In this document: positions 34,917 through 43,172 of the stretch, in pieces
Layout: every line of letters begins with the position of its first letter
Position numbering within the stretch: position 1 is the stretch's first letter
From: Chryseobacterium gleum
Lineage (GTDB): Bacteria; Bacteroidota; Bacteroidia; Flavobacteriales_D; Crocinitomicaceae
Length of the DNA: 64,000 bases
Assembly (NCBI GenBank): GCA_945882095.1
Contig: CAMCWF010000003.1
Location: forward strand, 1-64,000
Direction of reading: 5' to 3'
Notes under the pieces: generated by a model
Told to the model about the DNA's origin: nothing
Databases searched by the model: none
What the model saw: the letters and a program-made list of their open reading frames with translations, nothing else
Made by a program: the position numbers and the translations under genes

Positions 34917-36626
34917 TTAAAAACTTTGGGTAAAACTTACTGAAAGACCATTGTTTGCTGGAACAAATCGACAAACCCCTCCCACACAAAATAAACCTGC
35001 TCTTTGTCTTCCATAGGAAAGCATAATTCTGGTTGATTCGTGGATGTATCCGCAGGTAATATTTGGATAGTGAACCTTTTTCAAAGGATCCGGGTTGCCA
35101 TAGTTGTATTGGTTGATAAAGCTTACAAAATAACTTGGCGAAATGGTATACTCCAGCAACAAGGTGGCCCAATTTCCTTTGTCGTTGATTTGACCATTGA
35201 CTTTTCGAACAAACATTCCTTGAAATTCTGCACGTATGTTGTGTTTTGCGTTGATTTTATAAGAGCCTTCAACCACCCCAATGTGCGAAGAGATAATTCC
35301 TATGGCGTCATTTGAAACCTTCGCGACGTCATTGTTGATGTTGATATTAAAATAACTGAAAATCAAAAGTAATTTTTTGTTTACCCTTTTGGTTACATTC
35401 ACGTTGATGTCTCGCCAATAAAGGCTATCGCTTTTGTCGAAGGGTTTGCAAACATAGGTTACACCGGTTGAATCTAAGGGATTAAAATTGCTTCCATTGG
35501 CAATCGGACGATGCGTTGTTGATGCATTCAACCCAAGGGTAGTTCCATATTTTCCACCGAGAGAAGACCCTTTTTTAAAGGTGTATAAAAAATCTGCTTG
35601 ATAGGCGACTTCCCCTAAAGGTTGAGTTGCATAAGGATAGAGCGTGGCTACGAGGTTGTAGGTGTGTGTTTTGTTTAATGAGGGAAGATAATTGATAAAA
35701 ACATCTTGAAGGTCTTTGTTACGATCAGATCGAAAACTCATGTTGTCCACTGATTTTGCAGAGAATGAGAAACCGATTCCTTTTTTCGAATAGCCAAAAT
35801 TTACAACCGCAGCATGACCATAATTAAAAATCATTCCATTATCCAATGAGGGGTCCTGTTCTTTTTGGACATACTCGCCTTCCAACCGAACGTTTTTATA
35901 TTGTAATTTCATTCGCCCACCATACAGCCCAACGTTTTCAGGAAGAATGAGTTGATCGTCATCGTCCGCTTGGTATTTACTTACAAAACTCCCTCCAAGG
36001 GTTATGTCTAAAGGAAATTCGTTTAACTTATCGAAACATTCATTGAGGTGAACCTCTCCATCGAGCCCGCGGACAAGACCCTGTCCTCTTACGACCGAAC
36101 CGGAAACAAATGTGAGGCGTTGGCTCCCGTAAACGGCTTTAAATTGCACACCTTTTCTCGGCTTGATAACAATTCTTAGTCCATCAAGGGTGTTGTCATA
36201 ACCTAGGGCACGATCCTCATAAAACCTTAGGGCCAATCCACTTCCGAATTGTTCGTAACAATTTCCCAAAGTAACTTCAACGAAGTCGTTTCCATAGCCA
36301 ACATATCGCATTCCCAATCCTGTACCGTCAAAGCGATTAGGATATCCCTGAATGCGTGGTAAATAGCTTTCCATACGCATTCCCGCTTTAAAGCCCTTGT
36401 TGGTATAAAAAACATTCATGAAGGAATTCATCAGCCCTTTTGAAGCAGGTTGAACTGCGTTGATAACCGAATCCGAATTCAAATATTGAAAGGTGCTCTC
36501 AATGTTCCCGGTAAAATTACCTTGACCTAAAAATGGAAAGCTTGTAAAACATAGGAAGAGAATGGCCCAAAAAGGCTTCCTATTTATTGGATAACTTTTT
36601 AATTTCTTCGAATAATTTTTCTTCAT
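34917..36626 (-). CDS. DUF6029 family outer-membrane protein
   Basis: A 569-residue protein from the ATG at 36626 (MKKNYSKKLKSYPINRKPFWAILFLCFTSFPFLGQG: long basic n-region then hydrophobic core). An ATG four codons earlier is possible. The first 47 bases overlap the end of the TlpA gene. The body is a beta-barrel-like succession of strands (AGMRMESYLPRIQGYP, GLGMRYVGYGNDFVEVTLGN-CYEQFGSGLALR) ending in SVSFTQSF, an aromatic outer-membrane-type C-terminus. The pattern matches DUF6029, a Bacteroidota-only family without assigned function. Confidence 0.83.
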   Translation of the reverse strand: MKKNYSKKLKSYPINRKPFWAILFLCFTSFPFLGQGNFTGNIESTFQYLNSDSVINAVQPASKGLMNSFMNVFYTNKGFKAGMRMESYLPRIQGYPNRFDGTGLGMRYVGYGNDFVEVTLGNCYEQFGSGLALRFYEDRALGYDNTLDGLRIVIKPRKGVQFKAVYGSQRLTFVSGSVVRGQGLVRGLDGEVHLNECFDKLNEFPLDITLGGSFVSKYQADDDDQLILPENVGLYGGRMKLQYKNVRLEGEYVQKEQDPSLDNGMIFNYGHAAVVNFGYSKKGIGFSFSAKSVDNMSFRSDRNKDLQDVFINYLPSLNKTHTYNLVATLYPYATQPLGEVAYQADFLYTFKKGSSLGGKYGTTLGLNASTTHRPIANGSNFNPLDSTGVTYVCKPFDKSDSLYWRDINVNVTKRVNKKLLLIFSYFNININNDVAKVSNDAIGIISSHIGVVEGSYKINAKHNIRAEFQGMFVRKVNGQINDKGNWATLLLEYTISPSYFVSFINQYNYGNPDPLKKVHYPNITCGYIHESTRIMLSYGRQRAGLFCVGGVCRFVPANNGLSVSFTQSF

Positions 36627-37092
36627 CTCCAGGTACATAGTTGTTGTGAGTGTATACGACGTTGCCCTCTTTGTCTAGTAAAAAGGTGTGAGGAACGTTG
36701 TTTACCCCCATGTTTCTTTTAAAATCGCTGTTTGGATCAAGTAAAACAAGGTAGTCCCATGCTTTCCCATTCGCGTATGTTATTACATCTCTCTTGGTTT
36801 TTTCATCGTCTATGGATACAGCAACAACGGTTACGCCCGTCTCTTCTTGCCAAGTTTCATACACATCGTGAATGGCCATTAATTCTTTTTTACAGGGCGC
36901 GCACCACGTTGCCCAGAAACTAATGACAACGGGACCTGTGAAACCTAAAGACGCAGTGTTATGTGTTTTACCATTGATGTCTTTTAGCTGAACCGATGGT
37001 ACCTTTCGAGCGTCTATGGAATCTTTTTTAATTTGGCTTAACATCAAATTACTTATGCCAAGGAATAGTAGTAGGGTACAATAATTTTTCAT
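36580..37092 (-). CDS. TlpA-like periplasmic thioredoxin
   Basis: A 170-residue secreted thioredoxin-fold protein. Signal peptide MKNYCTLLLFLGISNLMLSQ, then VQLKDINGKTHNTASL, GPVVISFWATWCAPCKKELMAI with a CAPC active site, and VNNVPHTFLLDKEG with the cis-proline. It would act as a thiol-disulfide reductase or oxidase in the periplasm, or as a resistance-type peroxiredoxin partner. It opens an operon with DUF6029 (47-base overlap) and Omp28. Confidence 0.92.
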   Translation of the reverse strand: MKNYCTLLLFLGISNLMLSQIKKDSIDARKVPSVQLKDINGKTHNTASLGFTGPVVISFWATWCAPCKKELMAIHDVYETWQEETGVTVVAVSIDDEKTKRDVITYANGKAWDYLVLLDPNSDFKRNMGVNNVPHTFLLDKEGNVVYTHNNYVPGDEEKLFEEIKKLSNK

Positions 37093-37134
37093 AAAATTCT
37101 TTTTCTAAAACACGTAGCAAAAACGTTGCCGAAT

Positions 37135-37165
37135 CAAAAGTACACTTTCCTTGTTTAAAATTCAA
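37135..37165 (-). promoter_or_regulatory. promoter of the TlpA-DUF6029-Omp28 operon
   Basis: On the minus strand TTG (37165-37163), a 20-base spacer and TACTTTTG (37142-37135). Predicted start near 37131, leader about 39 bases. It lies back to back with the promoter of the 37228 gene. Confidence 0.55.
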
Positions 37166-37174
37166 TTTCACCTG

Positions 37175-37205
37175 TTTGGAAAAACCATTTTTTCGTTTAT
37201 CTTTG
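37175..37205 (+). promoter_or_regulatory. promoter of T9SS type A protein at 37228
   Basis: TTTG (37175-37178), 19-base spacer, TATCTTTG (37198-37205), matching the Bacteroidota consensus. Predicted start near 37209, leader about 19 bases. Confidence 0.7.
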
Positions 37206-37227
37206 ATAACACGCGCAATAAAACACA

Positions 37228-37992
37228 ATGACTAAAATTTTTACTCTTTTCATTCTTACGTTGTTTCTTCAATTTGGAGCTTGGGCTCAAGACAACATCG
37301 TCATTAATTACAATGGTGGGGCCACTGACTTGTCATCCGGAATGGGGCCTTATTCAATGGGCACGTCGTCTTCAACTGTCATCGACATCCCTTTTGATGT
37401 ATACAATAACGCCGGAATTACTCAAAAATGGAGAATTACACGCCTTCAATTGGATGTTCCTGCCGGTTGGGCAGATGGTTTGTGTTGGGGGCATTCAACC
37501 GATCCTTTTGGTGGGATGTGTTACTCAAGTACACAATTAACCACAAATCCTTGGACAACGCCAGGGGGTGCGGCAGTTTTGTTTGATCTTTTACCCGGAG
37601 AACATGGCAAAATGAAGGCTGATATTAATCCTGCTGACGGAGTTTATGGAACGGCACATTACAGGTATTACATTACTTCGGCTTCCGGAACCAGTTTCCT
37701 TGATTCAGTGGACGTGATTGTTGATTACGTAGCAGACATCAAACCTGTAAAAGACATACTAACAGTTACATTGGTCCCTAATCCCGCGTCGGATTATATA
37801 AACATCTCCGCTTCAGGGACAGAATCCTTACAATTTAAAATGGTAGATGCATTGGGTAATGTTATTTTAAGAGATCAAGTAAATTCTTCAAAGAAAATTA
37901 ACACGTCTGAATTTAGAAGTGGGGTTTATTTCCTTACTTTTGAGAGCCCAACAACCCGGCCGTTTACCAGAAAGGTAATTATTAGACATTAA
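37228..37992 (+). CDS. secreted protein with T9SS type A sorting domain
   Basis: A 254-residue protein with signal peptide (ending FGAWAQD), a compact N-terminal beta-domain (residues 22-170; CWGHSTDPFGGMCY, a two-cysteine loop) and a C-terminal type A sorting domain (VTLVPNPASDYINIS...MVDALGNVIL...SGVYFLTFES...KVIIRH). It is likely exported by T9SS and anchored or released at the surface. The domain recalls small secreted proteins with a fibronectin-like fold, but no precise family is recognised. rnr begins 17 bases downstream, so read-through into rnr is possible. Confidence 0.86.
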   Translation: MTKIFTLFILTLFLQFGAWAQDNIVINYNGGATDLSSGMGPYSMGTSSSTVIDIPFDVYNNAGITQKWRITRLQLDVPAGWADGLCWGHSTDPFGGMCYSSTQLTTNPWTTPGGAAVLFDLLPGEHGKMKADINPADGVYGTAHYRYYITSASGTSFLDSVDVIVDYVADIKPVKDILTVTLVPNPASDYINISASGTESLQFKMVDALGNVILRDQVNSSKKINTSEFRSGVYFLTFESPTTRPFTRKVIIRH

Positions 37993-38009
37993 GGTTGGGC
38001 ATAATCAAA

Positions 38010-40160
38010 ATGCCAAAAAACAAAAGTTATCCGTCAAATAAAAAACAAGAACCTTCCGTAAGCCGAGGCATACGTTCTCTTGTGGTTTCGGTTTTCGAAA
38101 AAAACCCCGACGCCGTTCTTACCCACAAGCAAATATGCGCCCTCATTTCAGCGAACCAACCTAACCAAAGGCAACAAACGTATGATGCGTTGGTTTTCTT
38201 GTCACAAAAAGGGCAATTGGTTCAAGTAAACCAACACACTTTCAAATCTGCCGGTGAAGAATCCTTGTTAGAGGGAACCATTGAAATTACCCAGCGAGGA
38301 TTTGGATTTGTAAACACCCCTTCCTTAGAAGATGATGTTTTTATCGCAGCCTCAAACATCGGTTCTGCCATGAACGGTGACAAAGTAAAATTTCGAGTTT
38401 TGGCCGGTAGAAAGGGTAAAAAAGAAGGTGTTATTGTTTCTGTAATTGAGCGGTCAAGGGTACAATTTGCGGGTACCTTAAAAATAAAAAACAACCAGGC
38501 CATTCTATATCCTGACAACCAAAAATCTGGGGTTCCAATACAAATTGTGGAAAACAAGTTAAACGGTGGGGAAAATGGAATGAAGGCCATTGTAAAAGTA
38601 ACCGTTTGGCCAAAATCGAACGAAATGCCCTTTGGAGAAGTCGTGGCATTGTTAGGTTTTCCTGGCACCAATGATTCTGAAATGATTTCCATTTTGGTTA
38701 ACCAAGGTTTTGATCCGTTTTTTCCACAGGCGGTAATGGAAGAAGCGGAATCTATTTCAGATACATTTCCAGAGGATGAAATTGCAAAGAGAAGAGATTT
38801 TCGAAAAATCCTCACTTTTACCATAGACCCTGTTGATGCAAAAGATTTTGACGATGCGATTTCGTACCAAAAGTTAGAAAATGGAAACCTAGAGATTGGC
38901 GTACACATTGCAGATGTGGGTCATTATGTTAGGGAAAATTCGTTGTTAGATAAAGAGGCTTACAAACGTTCTAATTCGGTTTATTTGGTTGACAGAGTAA
39001 TGCCCATGTTGCCAGAACAACTTTCAAATGTTTTGTGTTCCCTTAGACCCAATGAGGATAAGTTTACTTTTTCCGCTGTTTTTGAACTTAGCCAGGACGG
39101 AACCATTGTAAATGAATGGTTTGGTAAAACGATTATCCACTCCATCCGAAGATATGCCTACGAAGAGGTTCAGGAGATCTTAGAAGGTAAAGAAGGAGAT
39201 TATGACGTCATTCTTCGAGAGGTAGACAAAATGGCTAAAAATCTTAGAAATGAGCGCTTCAAGTCAGGGGCACTGAATATTATATCAGAAGAGCTTCGCT
39301 TTCAGTTAAACGAAAAAGGAGAGCCTGTAGCAACGGTGGTTAAAACCTCCAAAGACGCGCATAAACTTATTGAAGAATACATGTTGTTGGCGAATCGCCG
39401 GGTAGCAAAGTTTTTGAATCCCAATGAAAAAGCGGGCGACCAACACCGCAGTATATACCGCGTTCATGACGAGCCCGATGCAGAAAAACTTGCCTTGTTA
39501 CACCTGTTTTGCGAAAAATTCAAATTGGAGTTAAAAATTGAAAAAGCGCACAACGCTTCCAAGGCGATTAACACGCTTTTAAGCAACATTGTGCATGAGA
39601 ATTATTTTCCTTTGATACAAAGTATGGTGATCCGTTCCATGGCCAAAGCAACCTACAGCACGGACAACCTCGGGCACTATGGTTTGGCCTTTAAGGAATA
39701 TACCCACTTTACCTCCCCTATAAGGCGTTATGCAGATTTGATCGTTCATCGTTTGATGGAGGAAAAAATTAACACGAATAAAATACGGTTACGCAATGAA
39801 CTTCCTGATTTCTGTAAGCACATTTCCATTAATGAGCGCAAGGCCACCGAGGCAGAACGCGAGTCTACCAAGTATTTTCAAACCTTGCTTTTATTGGATC
39901 ACATCGGTGAAACATTTGAGGGCATCATTTCAGGTTTTTCTGAGCACGGAATGTTTGTGAAATTGGTCGAAAATCATTGCGAGGGTATGGTTTCTTTTCA
40001 GAACATCCGATCAGACCGGTTTTATTTTGATGCAGAAAAATATGTGGTGACGGGATCTAGATCTGGAAAAACCTTCAACTTAGGTGATGTCATTGAAGTC
40101 ATCGTTGATGAGGTCAGTCCACGTAAAAGACAAATCGATTTGAAATTGAATGAAGGTTAA
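38010..40160 (+). CDS. rnr: ribonuclease R
   Basis: A 716-residue 3'-5' exoribonuclease that degrades structured RNA. The ATG at 38010 is preferred; an in-frame TTG at 37995 adds five residues. Order: winged-helix/OB N-terminus (GTIEITQRGFGFVNTP cold-shock-like OB), the RNB catalytic domain with TIDPVDAKDFDDAISY (the aspartate cluster) and HYGLAFKEYTHFTSPIRRYADLIVHR, and a C-terminal S1 domain (GETFEGIISGFSEHGMFVKL). No Lys-rich tail as in E. coli. It overlaps the convergent MORN-type gene by 4 bases. Confidence 0.96.
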   Translation: MPKNKSYPSNKKQEPSVSRGIRSLVVSVFEKNPDAVLTHKQICALISANQPNQRQQTYDALVFLSQKGQLVQVNQHTFKSAGEESLLEGTIEITQRGFGFVNTPSLEDDVFIAASNIGSAMNGDKVKFRVLAGRKGKKEGVIVSVIERSRVQFAGTLKIKNNQAILYPDNQKSGVPIQIVENKLNGGENGMKAIVKVTVWPKSNEMPFGEVVALLGFPGTNDSEMISILVNQGFDPFFPQAVMEEAESISDTFPEDEIAKRRDFRKILTFTIDPVDAKDFDDAISYQKLENGNLEIGVHIADVGHYVRENSLLDKEAYKRSNSVYLVDRVMPMLPEQLSNVLCSLRPNEDKFTFSAVFELSQDGTIVNEWFGKTIIHSIRRYAYEEVQEILEGKEGDYDVILREVDKMAKNLRNERFKSGALNIISEELRFQLNEKGEPVATVVKTSKDAHKLIEEYMLLANRRVAKFLNPNEKAGDQHRSIYRVHDEPDAEKLALLHLFCEKFKLELKIEKAHNASKAINTLLSNIVHENYFPLIQSMVIRSMAKATYSTDNLGHYGLAFKEYTHFTSPIRRYADLIVHRLMEEKINTNKIRLRNELPDFCKHISINERKATEAERESTKYFQTLLLLDHIGETFEGIISGFSEHGMFVKLVENHCEGMVSFQNIRSDRFYFDAEKYVVTGSRSGKTFNLGDVIEVIVDEVSPRKRQIDLKLNEG

Positions 40161-41869
40161 TTGGGTGCGAAGCCATCTTCACTGTTTTTCTTTCTCATTT
40201 CATGGCCATACCTAAACATTTTTTCCGAGATCGGTTTTCCATTTCGTCCATAAACGATAAACCACCCATGTTTGAGTCCCTTGTGATAATGAATCTCATT
40301 CATTTTGTTGCCCATACGGTCATATTGGGTAAATGCACCATGTAAATTTCCGTTTTTGTAATAAGCAACCACCGCTGGTACAACCCCGCCGGGATAATAG
40401 TTAATCCACTTACCGCTTTTTTTACCCTTTTTAAATTTCCCACTTTCTTTTAGGGTGTAGTCAACTTGCGAATAGGCTAAATACTTACCATGTTCCAAAC
40501 TTTGTTTCGATTTACTGCCCATTGAGACGACATCATCAAGTACATTTTTGACTTTTAAAATTTTATAGGATGTCTCCTCCTTTTTTTTGCCATTGTTATA
40601 AAAATCCGTCCACTTGCCTGTTTTCAAATCCGTTTTATACCTGCCAAAAAGCAATAATTTTCCTTCAGGAGCAAAAGAATACCAAGCACCATTAAGTTTT
40701 CCAAGCTTGTAATAAGATTGGTTTTTTACCCTTCCATTTGGCCAGTTGTTCTTCCATTCACCCTCTTCCTTCCCGTTCACATAATTCCCTTCCATGAGCA
40801 AGGTTCCGTCCTCGTACCATGTTTGCCAAAGCCCTGTTTTTAAATCGTTTAGGTAATTCCCTTTTCGAAAATCTTGGCCATTTCGATAATGATAATTCCA
40901 TTCTCCTGTTTTTTTGCCGTGGTCAAATTGTGCATGATAGGAGTGTTCGCCCGTAGAAAAATAATATTCCCAATCCCCATGTTGTAGGTCGTCCAAAAAC
41001 CCTCCATTCATTTCAAGAAACGCTCCTTGACTTGAGTGCCAGCTCCATTCCCCTGTTTTTCTCCCTTTGACATACTGTCCTACGGTTTCTGGTTTACCGT
41101 TCTCATAATAAACTTCGTAAGGACCATGCAATGAGTCCGCTACATATCCCTCTCTTTTTTGAACCGTTCCGTCCGCGTAGAAATATTCCCAAATCCCATC
41201 CTTCTTCCCTTTTAGAAAGGACCCTGAAATGGATGTTTTTCCCGAGGCCAACAGCTCAAAGAAAGGGCCTGTTTTAAGTCCGTTGGAAAAAGTATATGAT
41301 TCTTTGGTTTTACCTGTTGAATAATACGTTTTGACGAAGCCTTGACCTTCCTTAACGGTTTGTGTGTGGGCGCTGTCATCTTGAAAGTAGTCTAACAAAT
41401 AGGTGGTGTCATTAGACGTAAATTCAGTCTTCCAAATGGAAGAATCTTGGTAAAAAAACAACCACTTCCCATCGGGAGAACCCAATTGGTAATTTCCTTG
41501 AATCAATAAAACGCCCTTATCATTGTAGGCTTTATACATACTGTCTGGGACATTGAACCTACTGTAATAGATTTCTTTGATTGTTTTGTTTGGAAAAAAC
41601 ACAGTTTGTTTACCATGCTGCCGATTTCTGTAAAAAAATCTTTCTTCTTCAAGCACGCCGTCAAGTGAATAGAACAACCATTTGCCATGTTTTTCTGTGG
41701 TTTCGGGATTGATTTCGTCAACATAAAATGACCCCGTAGAATGAAGGTGCTTTTTGTTTGCGTCCCAATATATTTTGGTTTTTTTTGATAGGTTTTCGGG
41801 TAGAATCTTCTGGGCAAAAAAGGACTGAAGGGCGATGAAGAACAAGAAGGTAAGCGATACTTTATTCAT
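40157..41869 (-). CDS. secreted MORN/YwqK-type repeat protein
   Basis: A 570-residue protein with a signal peptide (MNKVSLTFLFFIALQSFFAQ) and an almost uninterrupted array of roughly 23-residue repeats of the MORN/YwqK type, pattern G-x-W-x-x-Y/F-x-x-x-G-x-x-x-x-x-G-x-Y-x-x-G-x-x-x-G. Clear examples are GIWEYFYADGTVQKREGYV, GEWNYHYRNGQDFRKGNYL and GLWQTWYEDGTLLMEGNYV; I count at least a dozen units over residues 40-560. MORN arrays build elongated beta-hairpin solenoids that bind membranes or proteins. Location is probably periplasm or outer membrane. Role unknown. Confidence 0.85.
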   Translation of the reverse strand: MNKVSLTFLFFIALQSFFAQKILPENLSKKTKIYWDANKKHLHSTGSFYVDEINPETTEKHGKWLFYSLDGVLEEERFFYRNRQHGKQTVFFPNKTIKEIYYSRFNVPDSMYKAYNDKGVLLIQGNYQLGSPDGKWLFFYQDSSIWKTEFTSNDTTYLLDYFQDDSAHTQTVKEGQGFVKTYYSTGKTKESYTFSNGLKTGPFFELLASGKTSISGSFLKGKKDGIWEYFYADGTVQKREGYVADSLHGPYEVYYENGKPETVGQYVKGRKTGEWSWHSSQGAFLEMNGGFLDDLQHGDWEYYFSTGEHSYHAQFDHGKKTGEWNYHYRNGQDFRKGNYLNDLKTGLWQTWYEDGTLLMEGNYVNGKEEGEWKNNWPNGRVKNQSYYKLGKLNGAWYSFAPEGKLLLFGRYKTDLKTGKWTDFYNNGKKKEETSYKILKVKNVLDDVVSMGSKSKQSLEHGKYLAYSQVDYTLKESGKFKKGKKSGKWINYYPGGVVPAVVAYYKNGNLHGAFTQYDRMGNKMNEIHYHKGLKHGWFIVYGRNGKPISEKMFRYGHEMRKKNSEDGFAPN

Positions 41870-41899
41870 GTATTGAAGGAATGTACAAAAATCTGGAGG

Positions 41900-42562
41900 T
41901 TACAAAACAAATTGACGCAGGATTAAAAACACGCCTGTGCCGAAAAAGATAAAACCAATTAGCTGATTTAAACCCCTAAGCAGTTTGTTGGTAACCAATG
42001 GTTTCAATCGACTTGCGCCCAGTGCTTTTAAGCAATCAATCCCAAAATAGGTAAGTAGGATTGTGGCTATAAAAAACACGATATGAATGTTATTGTTATA
42101 TTCTTCAACAAGGTCAAATCCCTTAGCCAAGATGGCAAACCAATAAATAATAACCCCTGGATTTAAAAAGTTTAAGGTGAATCCTTTAAAAACGAGTAAG
42201 GTATAATCTCTAGATGCTTTTGACGGCACATTTGCTATCTCTTGGCCTTCTGTTATCACCGCGGCTACCTTTTCTTTTTTTAAGAACAGATAATAAATAC
42301 CATATGAAATGAACAATCCCCCTCCAAATAGACTTAGGATCATGTTGTTTTTAAAATCCCCAACATCAATGCTTTTCAATTGATAGGCAAAAAACAATGC
42401 GATTACAACGTAGAAGATGTCACTGATGAGCACGCCTAGGTCAAGCATCATTGCCGCTTTGAAACCCTTTGTGATGCTGGTTTCCATAAGCACAAAAAAG
42501 ACCGGCCCAATCATGATGCTTAAGATAAACCCGATGCCTATTCCTTGTAAAATGTAATCCAT
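41900..42562 (-). CDS. LysE family exporter
   Basis: A 220-residue inner-membrane protein with about six transmembrane segments and the LysE/RhtB pattern: GFILSIMIGPVFFVLMETSITKGFKAAMMLDLGVLISDIFYV at the start, and GFTLNFLNPGVIIYWFAILA in the middle. The family exports amino acids or related small molecules. It is followed by a 30-base gap and then the MORN-type gene on the same strand. Substrate unknown. Confidence 0.88.
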   Translation of the reverse strand: MDYILQGIGIGFILSIMIGPVFFVLMETSITKGFKAAMMLDLGVLISDIFYVVIALFFAYQLKSIDVGDFKNNMILSLFGGGLFISYGIYYLFLKKEKVAAVITEGQEIANVPSKASRDYTLLVFKGFTLNFLNPGVIIYWFAILAKGFDLVEEYNNNIHIVFFIATILLTYFGIDCLKALGASRLKPLVTNKLLRGLNQLIGFIFFGTGVFLILRQFVL

Positions 42563-42665
42563 ACGCTACAAAAATAACAAAAGGACCATGGCATAATGAA
42601 AAAAAGACCTTAACTATTTTAAGTAAAAGCAATTCTTGCTTACTTTTGTCCAACTAATATTTTTA

Positions 42666-43025
42666 ATGAAAACAAAACAAGGAAAAGAGAAATTGGCGGC
42701 CATTATTCAAATGGTTGAAAAAGAAGGGCTGAGTGCTCCCCAATTGATCGATAATTTAAAAGCGTTAAGGGTTACTGCTTTGGATGAAAAGGATCCTTTA
42801 ACGGTTAAAATTCTACGTCTCACTTATGAGTATTTAGAAGCGAATCATTCCTTTGACATAGAGGGCCAATTTGAGGAAGATGAGGAAGGAAACGAATATC
42901 CTTTAGAAATTGAGGACCAAGAAAATTTGGTTTACCTTTTAACATTGTTGCAAAATGCAGATCATAAAGTAAACCGTGAGGAAATCAAGGATTACCGGGA
43001 TGCGTTGAAAGCAGAGCTTTATTAA
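42666..43025 (+). CDS. small acidic protein of unknown function
   Basis: A 119-residue cytoplasmic helical protein from the ATG at 42666 (MKTKQGKEKLAAIIQMVEKEGLSAPQLIDNLKALR); a longer frame from a TTG at 42636 is unlikely. A very acidic middle (DIEGQFEEDEEGNEYPLEIEDQEN) is flanked by helices. A -7-like TACTTTTG lies at 42641-42648, though without a convincing -33. I do not recognise a family. The frame is clean and a strong terminator follows, supporting a real gene. Confidence 0.62.
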   Translation: MKTKQGKEKLAAIIQMVEKEGLSAPQLIDNLKALRVTALDEKDPLTVKILRLTYEYLEANHSFDIEGQFEEDEEGNEYPLEIEDQENLVYLLTLLQNADHKVNREEIKDYRDALKAELY

Positions 43026-43130
43026 AACAATCTCACTTTTTTATTTTTCCATAAGCAACCTATAATTAAGTACATACGTTTAATAAATTGTGAAGGCAGT
43101 TGTCAACACTTAGATTTATTTAACTTGCAG

Positions 43131-43168
43131 AAAATCCTGAAAAACGAACATTTTTCAGGATTTTTTTT
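43131..43168. terminator. strong bidirectional intrinsic terminator
   Basis: A 14-bp perfect stem AAAATCCTGAAAAA / TTTTTCAGGATTTT with a six-base loop (CGAACA), followed by Ts on the plus strand. The stem's own A-rich arm gives a short T-run on the minus strand. It lies between two convergent genes (42666 and 43173) and can serve both. Confidence 0.88.
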
Positions 43169-43172
43169 GTTC

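Noticed and set aside
34915-35172. N-terminal extension of the Omp28 frame
   Set aside because: It runs through the end of DUF6029 in another frame and would destroy the lipoprotein signal that starts at 34914.
38222-38908. A 228-residue antisense frame inside rnr
   Set aside because: rnr is a complete, motif-rich ribonuclease R; the antisense frame is a by-product of codon use and shows no recognisable domain.
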